A program made the position numbers and the translations under genes. Source: Desulfonatronum lacustre DSM 10312 (GTDB taxonomy: Bacteria; Desulfobacterota; Desulfovibrionia; Desulfovibrionales; Desulfonatronaceae). Taken from it: a stretch of DNA of 64,000 nucleotides. The notes below the pieces were generated by a model. It ran no database searches and had not been told where the DNA came from. It worked only from the letters and a program-made list of their open reading frames with translations. Location of the stretch: NCBI RefSeq assembly GCF_000519265.1, contig NZ_KI912608.1:2823313-2887312 (forward strand). The letters run 5' to 3'. Below, one piece after another: positions 54,738-64,000 of this stretch; within the stretch, counting starts at the first letter, position 1; each line of letters opens with the position of its first letter.

Positions 54738-55892
54738 ATGCGTGCAAAAAATTGGACCAAGGCCGTCCTGGCCGCCTGTCTGCTGGTTCTCGTCTGTTCC
54801 CCGGCCTGGGCGCAGAAGATCAAGATCGCCGTGGCCGCTCCCCTGACCGGCCCCGCCGCGTCCTACGGCGAAAACATCAAGTCCGGCGTGGAGACCAAGG
54901 TTGAGGAAATCAACGCCGCCGGCGGCATCAACGGCGTGATGGTCGAAGTCGCCTATTTCGACGAACTGTGCGAACCCCGCGAAGCCGCGGTCGTTGCTCC
55001 GCGGATCGTCGGCGACAAGGACATCGTCGGCGTGGTCGGCCACGTCTGCTCCTCGGCCCACCTGGCCGCCCTGCCCACCTACGTGCGCATGGGCATGCCG
55101 GTGATTTCCCCCACGGCCACCAACGTGACCATCAGCCAGCAGAACAAGGACAACCAGGGCCGCGTCTGGTCCTTCCGCAACGTGTATCTGGACGACTACC
55201 AGGGCTACTTCCTGGCCCATTACGTCAAGGAGATCCTCGGCCTGGAGCGCATCGCCGTGTTCTATGAAAACAACGACTACGGCATCGGCCTGAAGAACGC
55301 CTTCGTGGCCGAAGCCAAGAACGTCGGCCTGGCCATCGTCGGCGAGGAAGGCTACGTCAAGGGCGCCACGGACTTCGCCCCGCAACTGACCCGCCTGCGC
55401 GGCGGCAATCCGGACGGCCTGTTCATCTCCGGCTATTACAATGAAGGCGCGCTCATCGCGGCCCAGGCCGAGAACCTGGGCATGAACGTGGCCAAGTTCG
55501 GCGCGGACGGTCTGGACAACGTGGACTACATCAATCTGGGAGGCGCGGCCGCCAACAACACCTACATGACCGTGCCCTTCCTGGCCGAGGCCGCCCCGGA
55601 GCAGGCCCAGGACTTCATCAAGAAGTTCGAGGAAAAGTATCAGCGCGACCTGGACTGGATGAGCGCCAATGCCTATGACGCCGCCGGCAAGTTCGCCGCC
55701 GCCGTGGCCGCCGTGGGCACGGACCGGACCGCGATCCGCGACTACCTGGCCGGTATCAATTCCATGGAAAACGCCTACATCGGCATCACCGGAGCTACCT
55801 ATTTCAGCGAAATCGGTGATCCGGAAAAGAGCGCCTTCGTGAAGATGGTCAAGGACGGCGCCTTCACCGCCGCCCCCAAGCAGATGCAATAA
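54738..55892 (+). CDS. livJ: Branched-chain amino acid ABC transporter binding protein
   Basis: 384 aa with GGAGG six bases upstream. Signal peptide (AVLAACLLVLVCSPAWAQ), then the type I periplasmic binding fold: KIKIAVAAPLTGPAASYGEN, VVGHVCSSAHLAALPTY and SPTATNVTIS. It binds leucine, isoleucine, valine or related ligands in the periplasm and hands them to LivHM. First gene of livJHMGF. A terminator-like hairpin directly after it implies more livJ than permease. Confidence 0.93.
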   Translation: MRAKNWTKAVLAACLLVLVCSPAWAQKIKIAVAAPLTGPAASYGENIKSGVETKVEEINAAGGINGVMVEVAYFDELCEPREAAVVAPRIVGDKDIVGVVGHVCSSAHLAALPTYVRMGMPVISPTATNVTISQQNKDNQGRVWSFRNVYLDDYQGYFLAHYVKEILGLERIAVFYENNDYGIGLKNAFVAEAKNVGLAIVGEEGYVKGATDFAPQLTRLRGGNPDGLFISGYYNEGALIAAQAENLGMNVAKFGADGLDNVDYINLGGAAANNTYMTVPFLAEAAPEQAQDFIKKFEEKYQRDLDWMSANAYDAAGKFAAAVAAVGTDRTAIRDYLAGINSMENAYIGITGATYFSEIGDPEKSAFVKMVKDGAFTAAPKQMQ

Positions 55893-55908
55893 AGATCAAA
55901 ATAACAAC

Positions 55909-55950
55909 GAAACGGAAACAGGCCGGGCGCTCCCGGCCTGTTTCCGTTTC
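55909..55950 (+). terminator. Attenuating terminator between livJ and livH
   Basis: A 19-bp perfect stem: GAAACGGAAACAGGCCGGG, loop CGCT, and its complement. The 3' arm ends in GTTTC rather than a long T-run. Located inside the operon, it probably stops only part of the transcripts. Confidence 0.8.
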
Positions 55951-55987
55951 ATCCAGCCCTTCCCCACCTCGCCGGCAGGAGTCCCAC

Positions 55988-56875
55988 TTGCTTGAACAAC
56001 AACTGATCAACGGTTTGACACTGGGCCTGATTTATGCCCTGATCGCCGTAGGCTACACCATGGTCTACGGAGTGATTCAGCTCATCAATTTCGCCCACGG
56101 TGAAATCTACATGCTCGGGGCCTTTTTCTGCGTGACCTTCATTACCGCGGCGGGCCTGCCTTTTTACGCGGCCATTCTGATGGCCATTCTCTGCTGCATG
56201 CTTTGCGGCATCCTGTTGGACATCATCGCCTACCGCCCCTTGCGCAAAGCCCCGCGCCTGGCCGCGCTGATCACGGCCATCGGCATGTCCATCTTTCTCC
56301 AAAATGTGGCCCTGATCATCTGGGGCAGCCGTTCCCGGCCCTTTCCGCAGTCGGCCCTGCCGCCCTTTTTCCGGGAAAAGGCCCTGGTAATAGGCGACGT
56401 CAGCCTGACCTGGCTGCAACTGTTCATCTTCGCCGTGGCCATCATCATGATGATCGGTCTGTATTTGACCATCAACAAGACCCGGATCGGCACGGCCATG
56501 CGCGCCCTGGCCCAAAACAAGACCGCCGCGTCCCTGATGGGCATCAACGTCAACTACGTCATCTCCTTCACCTTTGCCCTGGGTTCGGCCATGGGAGCGG
56601 TGGCCGGGATTCTCGTCTCGGTCTACTACAACACCCTGTACCCGACCATGGGCTACACCGCCGGGGTCAAGGCCTTTGCCGCGGCCGTGCTCGGCGGCAT
56701 CGGCTCGGTTCCAGGGGCCATGGTCGGCGGGGTGGTCCTGGGCGTGGCCGAGGCCTTGGGCGCGGGTTACGTCTCGTCTCTGTACCGTGATGGAGTGGCC
56801 TACGCGGTGATGATCGCCGTGATCATCTTCCGGCCTTCGGGCATTTTGGGACGATCCGTGGTGGACAAGGCGTAA
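55988..56875 (+). CDS. livH: Branched-chain amino acid ABC transporter permease LivH
   Basis: 295 aa from a TTG at 55988 with GCAGGAG upstream. About eight hydrophobic spans. LivH motifs: INGLTLGLIYALIAVGYTMVYG, INFAHGEIYMLGAF and AAVLGGIGSVPGAMVGG near the end. It forms the channel with LivM. The MITE-like repeat copy 2 begins at the base after its stop codon. Confidence 0.93.
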   Translation: MLEQQLINGLTLGLIYALIAVGYTMVYGVIQLINFAHGEIYMLGAFFCVTFITAAGLPFYAAILMAILCCMLCGILLDIIAYRPLRKAPRLAALITAIGMSIFLQNVALIIWGSRSRPFPQSALPPFFREKALVIGDVSLTWLQLFIFAVAIIMMIGLYLTINKTRIGTAMRALAQNKTAASLMGINVNYVISFTFALGSAMGAVAGILVSVYYNTLYPTMGYTAGVKAFAAAVLGGIGSVPGAMVGGVVLGVAEALGAGYVSSLYRDGVAYAVMIAVIIFRPSGILGRSVVDKA

Positions 56876-57023
56876 CGTTGAAAAACTCCCAATTGCTGCG
56901 TCGCTGCAAAGAGTTCAAACGCTCACGTATCAGTAAATACGCTTCGACCTTTCACTTTGCTTGCTCCTTGCACTTGTGGTTTTTGGACGAACTGTCGACT
57001 TTAGGACTTTCAACACTCAGGTA
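56876..57023 (+). repeat. MITE-like dispersed repeat, copy 2
   Basis: About 148 bp, same orientation and near-full-length match to 2076-2224 (shared CGTTGAAAAACTCCC, GCTCCTTGCACTTG and CAACACTCAG). It fills the gap between livH and livM, so it is transcribed with the operon and may fold as a hairpin in the mRNA. Confidence 0.85.
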
Positions 57024-57091
57024 ATCCTTATCAAGATGCTTCTCGTCGCCAACAACGCACCTCATATACAGCTAATATTTCGGGGAATTTC

Positions 57092-58144
57092 GTGAATATC
57101 GGAAAATCACTCACCCTTCTGATCGTCGCCGCGGCGCTGACCTATCCTCTGGTGCCGCAATCCAGCGACTACATCATCCACGTGATGACCTTGGCCATGG
57201 TGTACATGATCCTGGCCATGGGTCTGAACATCGTGCCCGGATTCTGCGGCCTGCTGGACCTGGGCTACGTCGGCTTTTACGGCATCGGGGCCTATACCGC
57301 CGGCCTGCTGACCATTCACTACGACATGTCCTTCTGGGTGATCGTGCCCTTGGCCGCCCTGAACGGAGCCTTGTGGGGCGCGTTGCTCGGCGCGCCGACC
57401 CTGCGTCTGACCGGGGACTACTTCGCCATCGTCACTTTCGGCTTTTCCGAACTGGTGGTGCTCTTTCTGACCAATGAAATCTGGTTGACCCGCGGCCCCC
57501 TGGGGCTGCCCGGCATCCAGCCCATCACCGTGAACCTGACCTGGCTCAACGAGGCCTGGTACTTTCAGTTCTACGACAAGACCCCCAACTTTTATGTCGT
57601 GGCCCTGCTGGTGGGTCTGGTCTTCTTCATCATGCGCCGAATGGAGGACTCCCGCCTGGGCCGGGCTTGGTACGCCATCCGGGAAGACCCCCTGGCCGCG
57701 GCCAGTTGCGGAGTGAACATCCTCAATTACAAGGTCATCGCCTTTGCCATTTCCGCGGCCATCGGCGCGGTGGGCGGCTGTTTCTACGCCCGTTGGTCCA
57801 TGTTTCTCTCCCCGGACATGTTCAAATTCTGGGAATCCTTCCTGGTTCTGTGCATGGTCGTGTTGGGCGGCTTGGGCAACATCAAGGGCGCGCTGATCGG
57901 CGCGGTGATCCTGGTCTGCCTGGGCGAGGTGCTCCGGGAAGTACTCACTTCCTTCGGCCTGCCGCCGGAGACCCGGTTCATGGCCTACGGCTTGATCATG
58001 GTCCTGATCATGCGCTTCAAGCCGGCCGGCTTTTTTCCGGCCATCGCCTCCAGCGGCCGATCAAACCCACTGCTGCTCGACCTGCAAAAGCGCTTGACCG
58101 CCCGAAACGCTCCCAAGGAAGAACCCCGTGACGCCGCTGCTTGA
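57092..58144 (+). CDS. livM: Branched-chain amino acid ABC transporter permease LivM
   Basis: 350 aa from a GTG at 57092 with GGGGA upstream. Eight to ten hydrophobic spans. Motifs: GLNIVPGFCGLLDLGYVGFYGIG-type entry, LRLTGDYFAIVTFGF and the coupling segment AWYAIREDPLAAASCGVN. It overlaps livG by 17 bases. Partner of LivH. Confidence 0.93.
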   Translation: MNIGKSLTLLIVAAALTYPLVPQSSDYIIHVMTLAMVYMILAMGLNIVPGFCGLLDLGYVGFYGIGAYTAGLLTIHYDMSFWVIVPLAALNGALWGALLGAPTLRLTGDYFAIVTFGFSELVVLFLTNEIWLTRGPLGLPGIQPITVNLTWLNEAWYFQFYDKTPNFYVVALLVGLVFFIMRRMEDSRLGRAWYAIREDPLAAASCGVNILNYKVIAFAISAAIGAVGGCFYARWSMFLSPDMFKFWESFLVLCMVVLGGLGNIKGALIGAVILVCLGEVLREVLTSFGLPPETRFMAYGLIMVLIMRFKPAGFFPAIASSGRSNPLLLDLQKRLTARNAPKEEPRDAAA

Positions 58145-58913
58145 AATCGACGGAATCAGCAAACGTTTCGGCGGGCTTCTGGCCCTGACCGACGTCTCGT
58201 TCAACGTGATCGAAGGTGAGATCCTCGGCCTGATCGGTCCCAACGGGGCCGGAAAGACGACCATGTTCAACTGCATCGCCGGAGTGTACAAGCCCACGTC
58301 CGGCAATCTGGTCTTCACCCGGGACGGAAAATCCCTGCGCACCAACGGCCGCAAGCCTGAAAAGATGACGGAGTTGGGCATTGCCCGCACCTTCCAGAAC
58401 ATCCGTCTGTTCAGCGCCCTGACCGTCCTGGACAACGTGCGCATCGCCCGCCACTGCCGGACCACGTCCAACTTTTTTCGCTCCGTATTGCGCACGAAAT
58501 TTCAACGGGCCGAAGAGAAGGACATCGTCGACGCATCCATGCGCTGGCTGGATTTCGTCGGCTTGGGCCATCAAGCCCTGGCCGACGCCAGCAGCTTGTC
58601 CTACGGCGATCAGCGCCGCCTGGAGATCGCCCGGGCCTTGGCCACGGAGCCGAAGCTGCTCCTGCTGGATGAACCGGCCGCGGGCATGAACCCCAGGGAA
58701 ACCCGGATGCTCGTGGATCTGATCCACGCCATTTTGGACGCCGGGGTCTCCGTGATGCTCATTGAGCACGACATGAAACTGGTGATGAGCATCTGCAAAC
58801 GACTGGTGGTCCTGGATCACGGCACACTGATCGCCGAGGGCGGCCCCAAGGAAGTCCGGGAAAATCCCCAGGTCATCGAGGCGTATCTGGGAAGGGGGGC
58901 GGCCCATGCTTGA
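58128..58913 (+). CDS. livG: Branched-chain amino acid ABC transporter ATPase LivG
   Basis: 261 aa from a GTG. Walker A GPNGAGKTT, then GIARTFQNIRLF, the LSYGDQRRLEIARALATEP signature and LLLLDEPAAGMNP Walker B. The AAGMNP form is typical of LivG. Its start lies 17 bases inside livM and its end overlaps livF by 8 bases, so translation is coupled. Confidence 0.95.
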   Translation: MTPLLEIDGISKRFGGLLALTDVSFNVIEGEILGLIGPNGAGKTTMFNCIAGVYKPTSGNLVFTRDGKSLRTNGRKPEKMTELGIARTFQNIRLFSALTVLDNVRIARHCRTTSNFFRSVLRTKFQRAEEKDIVDASMRWLDFVGLGHQALADASSLSYGDQRRLEIARALATEPKLLLLDEPAAGMNPRETRMLVDLIHAILDAGVSVMLIEHDMKLVMSICKRLVVLDHGTLIAEGGPKEVRENPQVIEAYLGRGAAHA

Positions 58914-59613
58914 GTTGCGGGACGTACAGGCCTACTATGGCAACATCCAGGCCTTGAAGGGCATCAGCCTGAATGTCCGGGCCGGCGAGATCGTCACCCT
59001 GGTCGGGTCCAACGGCGCGGGAAAGTCCACCACCCTGATGACCATCTCCTCGGTGGTGCCCGTGCGCTCCGGAAGCATCACCTTCCTGGGCAAGGACATC
59101 ACCAAGACGGCCACGGACAAAGTCGTGGCCATGGGCATCACCCAGGTTCCGGAAGGCAGAATGATCTTTCCGGCTTTGACGGTGCTGGAAAATCTGCGGA
59201 TGGGCGGTTATCTGCGCAAGGACAAGGCCGGATTGAAAGAGGACGAGGAGCGGGCTTTCGAAATGTTTCCGATCCTCAAGGAACGCCGCAAGCAATATGG
59301 AGGCACGCTTTCCGGAGGCGAGCAGCAGATGCTGGCCATCGGCCGTGCCTTGATGGCCCGGCCCAAGCTGCTCCTGCTGGACGAACCATCCCTGGGACTG
59401 GCGCCCATCGTGGTGGAAAACATCTTCGAGGTCATTGTCCAGATCAACAAGGAAGGCACCACGGTCCTCCTGGTGGAACAAAACGCCCAAATGGCCCTCC
59501 AGATCGCCCACCGCGGCTACGTCCTGGAAACCGGCCTGGTCACCATGTCCGGAAAAGCCTCGGATCTGTTGGAAGATCCCAAGGTTCAGGCCGCTTATCT
59601 TGGTATGGATTGA
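58906..59613 (+). CDS. livF: Branched-chain amino acid ABC transporter ATPase LivF
   Basis: 235 aa, the usual length. Walker A GSNGAGKSTT, PEGRMIFPALTVLENL, the signature LSGGEQQMLAIGRALMARP and Walker B LLLLDEPSLGLAP (typical LivF form). Last gene of the liv operon; a toxin-antitoxin pair of different base composition follows 34 bases later. Confidence 0.95.
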   Translation: MLELRDVQAYYGNIQALKGISLNVRAGEIVTLVGSNGAGKSTTLMTISSVVPVRSGSITFLGKDITKTATDKVVAMGITQVPEGRMIFPALTVLENLRMGGYLRKDKAGLKEDEERAFEMFPILKERRKQYGGTLSGGEQQMLAIGRALMARPKLLLLDEPSLGLAPIVVENIFEVIVQINKEGTTVLLVEQNAQMALQIAHRGYVLETGLVTMSGKASDLLEDPKVQAAYLGMD

Positions 59614-59647
59614 GAACTTATTATATGCAACAACTAGGTTGGCAATC

Positions 59648-59851
59648 ATGGAAGACACGATCCTGGATGTGAAAGAAGCGTTGCACATCATTGCGGAACA
59701 ACTTCCAGATGATGCGTCCTGGAATGACGCTCTAGACCGCATTCGTTTTCGCATGGCGATCGCAGAAGGGAAAAGAGCTGCAATTTCTGGAGAATTTGCT
59801 ACAGATGAGGAAGTCCGTAGAGTTTTTGCAAAATATGGGGTTGAATGTTGA
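59648..59851 (+). CDS. Small antitoxin of a RelE-type pair
   Basis: 67 aa: helical and acidic, with LPDDASWNDALDRIRFRMAI and a C-terminal FATDEEVRRVFAKYG. It resembles short antitoxins lacking an obvious DNA-binding domain that precede RelE/ParE toxins. It overlaps the toxin gene by 7 bases. An upstream in-frame start would lie in livF and was rejected. AT-richer than its neighbours. Confidence 0.75.
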   Translation: MEDTILDVKEALHIIAEQLPDDASWNDALDRIRFRMAIAEGKRAAISGEFATDEEVRRVFAKYGVEC

Positions 59852-60174
59852 TCCTTCGATGGACACTGATAGCTCTAGCAGATTTTGAGCATGCACACGA
59901 CTATGTAGCGCAAGACAACTCTGAATCCGCGAGACGCATTGCGCAACGCATAATGGATGCGACAAAAAAAATATTACGTTTTCCACGAATAGGTCGAGTT
60001 GGCGAAGACGAAGAAACACGTGAATATCTGGTTCCCAAAACACCCTATATGCTCATTTATTCTATCAATGGCGACACTATAGAGCTTCTTCGGGTTTGGC
60101 ATATGTCACAAAAATCAAAGGACTTCCAGCATCCGCCGCTTGACTCAAAAAGAACGAATCCTCCAAAATCATGA
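59845..60174 (+). CDS. RelE/ParE-family toxin
   Basis: 109 aa. ParE/RelE fold: WTLIALADFEHAHDYVAQDN at the N-terminus, RRIAQRIMDATKKILRFPRIGRVG in the middle and PYMLIYSINGDTIELLRVWH in the C-terminal strands. Family members are ribosome-dependent RNases or gyrase poisons; which applies is not clear. Together with the preceding gene it is a compact type II module inserted between livF and guaB. Confidence 0.85.
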   Translation: MLILRWTLIALADFEHAHDYVAQDNSESARRIAQRIMDATKKILRFPRIGRVGEDEETREYLVPKTPYMLIYSINGDTIELLRVWHMSQKSKDFQHPPLDSKRTNPPKS

Positions 60175-60200
60175 CTCAATAACTCAAGGATACCTTTTCC

Positions 60201-61667
60201 ATGCATCATGAATCAGAAATCCCTTTCGGCCTGACCTTTGACGACGTGTTGCTGGTTCCGAGCTATTCGGAGATTTTACCGGACAAGGCGGATGTGCGGA
60301 CCCGGATCACGCCGGAGATCGAGTTGAATATTCCGTTGGTCAGCGCGGCCATGGACACGGTCACGGACGCGCGGATGGCCATTTCCATGGCCCGGGCCGG
60401 AGGCATGGGGATCATTCACAAGAACATGCCCATCGAGCGTCAAAAGATCGAGGTGGAAAAGGTCAAGAAGTCCGAGAGCGGGATGATCATCGACCCGGTG
60501 ACCATCCATCCGGACGACAGCGTGGCCAAGGTCCTGGAAATGATGGCCGACTACCGGATCTCCGGCCTGCCCGTGGTGGAAAACGACCACCTGGTGGGCA
60601 TCGTCACCAACCGGGACGTGCGCTTTGTCACGGACATGGAGATCAAGGCGCGGGAGATCATGACCAGCGAGAATCTGGTCACCGTGCCCGTGGGCACGAC
60701 CCTGGACCAAGCCAAGAACCTGTTGCACGAAAATCGGATCGAAAAACTGCTGGTGGTGGACCACAATCAGAAACTGCGCGGTCTGATCACCATCAAGGAC
60801 ATCGAAAAAGTCAAGAAGTATCCCAACTCCTGCAAGGATTCCGTGGGGCGGCTGCGTGTTGGCTGCGCCGTGGGCGTGGGCGCGGACGGCGAGGCCCGGG
60901 TGGCTGCCCTGCTGCAATCCGGGGCTGACTTGTTCGTCGTGGACTCGGCCCATGGGCATACGAAGAACATCCTGGAAGCCGTCCGGAGGATCAAGGGCAG
61001 CTTTCCCCATTGCCAGCTGGTTGCCGGAAACGTGGCCACCTACGAGGGCGCCCGGGACCTGATCCGGGCCGGCGCGGACGCGGTCAAAGTGGGCATCGGC
61101 CCGGGCTCCATCTGCACCACCCGGATCGTGGCCGGGGTGGGCGTGCCTCAGGTTACGGCGATCATGGAAGCGGTCCGGGCCTGCCGCGAGGCGGACAAAT
61201 GTCTGGTCGCGGACGGCGGGATCAAATTTTCCGGCGACGTGGTCAAGGCCATCGCCGCGGGCGGGGACTGCGTGATGATCGGTAGCCTGTTCGCCGGAAC
61301 CGAGGAAAGCCCCGGAGAAACCATTCTGTACCAGGGCCGTTCCTATAAAATCTACCGGGGCATGGGTTCCATCGACGCCATGCGGGACGGCAGTTGCGAC
61401 CGCTATTTCCAAGAAAAATCCTCCAAACTGGTTCCCGAGGGAATTGTCGGCCGGGTGCCCTTCAAGGGGCCGGTCACGGAAAGTATCTACCAACTCGTGG
61501 GCGGCCTGCGCTCCGGCATGGGCTACCTGGGCAGCCCGGACCTGAAGGCCCTCCAAACCCAAGCCAAGTTCATGCGCATTTCCCCGGCCGGGCTGCGGGA
61601 AAGCCATGTCCACGACGTCATCATCACCAAGGAAGCCCCCAACTACCGCGTGGAGAATTTTTCATGA
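60201..61667 (+). CDS. guaB: Inosine-5'-monophosphate dehydrogenase
   Basis: 488 aa. It oxidises IMP to XMP with NAD, the committed step of GMP synthesis. The barrel begins [17 protein letters not shown]; two CBS domains lie at about 95-205; the catalytic cysteine is in [17 protein letters not shown]; the flap region has [10 protein letters not shown] and SEGIVGRVP-like sequence (here PEGIVGRVP). Its stop overlaps the guaA start by four bases. Confidence 0.97.
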   Translation: MHHESEIPFGLTFDDVLLVPSYSEILPDKADVRTRITPEIELNIPLVSAAMDTVTDARMAISMARAGGMGIIHKNMPIERQKIEVEKVKKSESGMIIDPVTIHPDDSVAKVLEMMADYRISGLPVVENDHLVGIVTNRDVRFVTDMEIKAREIMTSENLVTVPVGTTLDQAKNLLHENRIEKLLVVDHNQKLRGLITIKDIEKVKKYPNSCKDSVGRLRVGCAVGVGADGEARVAALLQSGADLFVVDSAHGHTKNILEAVRRIKGSFPHCQLVAGNVATYEGARDLIRAGADAVKVGIGPGSICTTRIVAGVGVPQVTAIMEAVRACREADKCLVADGGIKFSGDVVKAIAAGGDCVMIGSLFAGTEESPGETILYQGRSYKIYRGMGSIDAMRDGSCDRYFQEKSSKLVPEGIVGRVPFKGPVTESIYQLVGGLRSGMGYLGSPDLKALQTQAKFMRISPAGLRESHVHDVIITKEAPNYRVENFS

Positions 61668-63214
61668 TCGATACCGACAAGGTCGTCATCCTGGACTATG
61701 GTTCCCAGTACACCCAGTTGATCGCCCGCCGGGTGCGCGAGGCCGGAGTCTATTCCGAGATCCACCCCTGCACCATCACCACCGAGGAACTGCGCGCCCT
61801 GAACCCCAAGGCGCTGATTCTCTCCGGCGGCCCGGCCAGCGTGATCAACAACGAAGCCCCATCCCTGGACCCGTCAATCCTGAACTGGGGGCTGCCCATT
61901 CTCGGGATCTGCTACGGCATGCAGCTTCTGGCGCACATCGGCGGCGGCAAGGTTGTGCCGTCCCAAGACAGGGAATACGGCCGAGCCGAGTTGTTTCTCA
62001 CCGCGGACTGTCCGCTTTGGGACGGACTGACGATCACGGAAGGCCTCAAGGTCTGGATGTCCCACGGAGACAAGGTCCTGACACCGCCGCCGGGATTCAC
62101 CCCCCTGGCCCGGACCAGTCGGGTGGACGTGGCGGCCATGGCCGACGTTTCCCGCAAGATCTACGCCCTGCAGTTCCATCCGGAAGTCGTTCACACCGAG
62201 GACGGCGACACGATCCTGCGCAATTTCCTGTTCCGGGTGGCCGGCCTGAACCCGACCTGGAACATGGCCTCCTTTCTGGAAGAAAACCTGGCCCGACTGC
62301 GCGATCAAATCGGTGACCAGGAACAGGTAATTTGCGCGCTGAGCGGCGGCGTGGATTCAACCGTGGTGGCCGTGATGCTGCACAAGGCCATCGGACGCCG
62401 ACTGCACTGCGTCCTGGTGGACAACGGCCTGCTGCGCCAGGGCGAGGGCGAGGAAATCGTGGCGTATCTGCGCCAACATTTCGATCTGAACCTGCACTAC
62501 GCCCAGTCCCAGGATATGTTCCTTTCCCGGCTCAAGGACGTGGAAGACCCGGAGCAGAAACGCAAGATCATCGGCCACACCTTCATCGAAGTTTTTGAAC
62601 AGGAAGCCAAATCCCTCACCGGCATCAAGTACCTGGCCCAAGGTACCCTGTACCCGGACGTCATTGAAAGCATCTCCTTCAAGGGGCCTTCCGCGGTGAT
62701 CAAAAGTCACCACAATGTCGGTGGGCTGCCGGAGATAATGAACCTGTCCCTGATCGAACCTTTGCGGGAGTTGTTCAAGGACGAGGTGCGCAAGGTTGCC
62801 GTGGAACTCGGCCTGCCGGATTTTATTGTTTGGCGGCACCCGTTCCCGGGCCCGGGGCTGGCCATCCGCATCCTGGGAGAAGTCACCCCGGAACGGCTGC
62901 ACATCCTGCGGCAGGCCGACAAAATCGTGCACACGGAACTCATGGCCGCGGGTTGGTACTACAAGGTCTGGCAAGGCTTCGCCGTGCTTCTGCCCCTGAA
63001 GACCGTCGGCGTGATGGGTGACGAGCGGACCTACGAGCACGTCATCGCCCTGCGCATCGTGGACAGCATCGACGCCATGACCGCGGACTGGTCCCGAGTG
63101 CCCTCGGAAATCCTGGGCCAGATATCCAACCGGATCATCAATGAAGTCAAAGGAGTGAACAGGGTTGTCCTGGACATCTCCTCCAAACCGCCCAGCACGA
63201 TTGAGTGGGAGTAG
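61664..63214 (+). CDS. guaA: GMP synthase (glutamine-hydrolysing)
   Basis: 516 aa from the ATG at 61664, coupled to guaB by ATGA. N-terminal class I glutamine amidotransferase (cysteine in [11 protein letters not shown], later [10 protein letters not shown]), then the ATP-pyrophosphatase P-loop [16 protein letters not shown], and the C-terminal dimerisation domain ending KPPSTIEWE. It converts XMP to GMP. Confidence 0.97.
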   Translation: MIDTDKVVILDYGSQYTQLIARRVREAGVYSEIHPCTITTEELRALNPKALILSGGPASVINNEAPSLDPSILNWGLPILGICYGMQLLAHIGGGKVVPSQDREYGRAELFLTADCPLWDGLTITEGLKVWMSHGDKVLTPPPGFTPLARTSRVDVAAMADVSRKIYALQFHPEVVHTEDGDTILRNFLFRVAGLNPTWNMASFLEENLARLRDQIGDQEQVICALSGGVDSTVVAVMLHKAIGRRLHCVLVDNGLLRQGEGEEIVAYLRQHFDLNLHYAQSQDMFLSRLKDVEDPEQKRKIIGHTFIEVFEQEAKSLTGIKYLAQGTLYPDVIESISFKGPSAVIKSHHNVGGLPEIMNLSLIEPLRELFKDEVRKVAVELGLPDFIVWRHPFPGPGLAIRILGEVTPERLHILRQADKIVHTELMAAGWYYKVWQGFAVLLPLKTVGVMGDERTYEHVIALRIVDSIDAMTADWSRVPSEILGQISNRIINEVKGVNRVVLDISSKPPSTIEWE

Positions 63215-63218
63215 GCAC

Positions 63219-63812
63219 ATGTTCGGCATCGGCACAACGGAATTGCTCATTATCATGCTCGTGGCCCTGATCGTCCTGGGTCCGAAGCAGCTTCCCGGCA
63301 TTGCCCGTTCCCTGGGCAAGGCCCTGGGAGAATTTCGGCGCGTGACCACGGATGTTCAGCGGACCTTGAATCTGGAAGCGGCGAAGATCGAGGAGGACGA
63401 ACGGGAACAGAAGAAGGCCGCGACGGCCGTCAAAAAGGCCGAGGAACCTCAGGCGAAATCAGAGCCATTTTCAACGCCTCCTTCGGCTGCCGGCGAGGAG
63501 AGTATCCCGCCTTCGAAACACGCGGATTCAAATCCCTATGTCGCCGCGCGGGGCGAAACTTCACCAGAAAAAACTTCACCGGACGAAACTTCACCGGACG
63601 AAACTTCACCGGACAAAACACCAGCGGACAAAACACCAGCGGACGAACGTCAACCCCAACCAATGACTTCCCACGCTTCGTCCCAGGAATCGACTGCCTC
63701 GACGCAAACTCCCTCTGCTTCCTCCGTGGCGAGGGAGACCTCCCCGGCCGGAGAATCTGAAAAAGAGGCATCTGATTCGTCCGAATCATCACATTCCAAG
63801 GCCCAGGCATGA
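63219..63812 (+). CDS. tatB: Twin-arginine translocase protein TatB (TatA/B family)
   Basis: 197 aa from the ATG at 63219 with GGGAG upstream. An N-terminal membrane helix (MFGIGTTELLIIMLVALIVLG), the GPKQLPGIARSLGKALGEFRR hinge and amphipathic helix, then a long hydrophilic tail. The tail has five-residue repeats (TSPDE, TSPDK, TPADK) encoded by 15-base units at about 63558-63645. Overlap with tatC by four bases supports TatB rather than TatA. Confidence 0.88.
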   Translation: MFGIGTTELLIIMLVALIVLGPKQLPGIARSLGKALGEFRRVTTDVQRTLNLEAAKIEEDEREQKKAATAVKKAEEPQAKSEPFSTPPSAAGEESIPPSKHADSNPYVAARGETSPEKTSPDETSPDETSPDKTPADKTPADERQPQPMTSHASSQESTASTQTPSASSVARETSPAGESEKEASDSSESSHSKAQA

Positions 63813-64000
63813 ACGCGACGACCCAGAATACGGAGCAGCAAAAGGACGTCGCCGGGGAACTGAAGGAAATGACCCTCATGGACCATCTGGGGGAGTTGCG
63901 GTCCCGCCTGACCCGATCCGCGGTGGCCGCTGTCCTGGGCTTTCTGATCTGCTACGCCTTTTCCAAACAGCTCTTCGGGATCATGATGCTGCCGCTGATG
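63809..64000 (+). CDS. tatC: Sec-independent translocase TatC, 5' part only
   Basis: The first 64 codons; the gene runs off the window. After a hydrophilic N-terminus comes MTLMDHLGELRSRLTRSAVA, the typical TatC beginning, and the first membrane helix. TatC is the receptor for twin-arginine signal peptides and works with TatB. It starts inside the tatB stop (ATGA). Confidence 0.93.
   Translation, partial: MNATTQNTEQQKDVAGELKEMTLMDHLGELRSRLTRSAVAAVLGFLICYAFSKQLFGIMMLPLM

Overview
The window looks like a chromosomal stretch of a Desulfovibrionales-type (Desulfobacterota) sulfate reducer, possibly a Desulfonatronum-like haloalkaliphile. This is inferred from GC-rich core genes, a DsrK/HdrD-like iron-sulfur protein with an apparent selenocysteine codon, glycerol-3-phosphate oxidation genes, a Wzt-type ABC ATPase, monomeric isocitrate dehydrogenase and a liv cassette. 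No rRNA, tRNA or CRISPR array was recognised.

Layout. 0-4.6 kb is accessory DNA: a heptanucleotide repeat, an AT-rich PaaK-like ligase, a MITE-like repeat, a RAYT transposase remnant, an EamA transporter and a toxin-antitoxin pair. 4.5-18.4 kb holds a HisC-like aminotransferase with an ATPase-fold protein, a MotB/MotA-like stator pair, a HEPN/MNT pair, an aminotransferase with a sigma-54 activator, 6-phosphogluconolactonase, isocitrate dehydrogenase, a broken cupin gene and PrlF/YhaV. 18.4-22.9 kb is a tightly overlapping minus-strand operon: KamA radical-SAM aminomutase, two ATP-grasp ligases and a GNAT, followed by a small DUF486 membrane protein. 23.4-28.5 kb has Wzt, SerS, an MFS permease, and class II aldolase followed by a tiny ORF and a terminator.

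28.8-33.1 kb is a phosphonate-type ABC transporter (phnD, phnC, phnE, phnE) with a HAD phosphatase. 33.3-37.7 kb has glpB and glpA on the minus strand and, divergently, a GlpC/HdrD-like protein whose frame is interrupted by one UGA at a conserved Cys position with a SECIS-like hairpin just downstream. With glpK at 51-52.5 kb these form a glycerol and glycerol-3-phosphate oxidation set. 37.7-42.9 kb encodes two histidine kinases and a CheR methyltransferase.

42.9-50.9 kb is an accessory island, partly of low GC: a small membrane protein, an uncharacterised HExxH protein directly downstream of an OLD-family ATPase/TOPRIM nuclease, a ClpP-like periplasmic protein, a gene remnant and HipBA. 52.7-64 kb returns to core genes: a coiled-coil protein with 33-nt repeats, an FKBP lipoprotein, livJHMGF, a RelE-type pair, guaB-guaA and tatB-tatC (cut by the window end).

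The strongest candidates for new biology are the selenocysteine GlpC/HdrD-like protein, the OLD plus HExxH pair, and the KamA/ATP-grasp/GNAT operon. Several families of inverted and tandem repeats also occur in more than one place.
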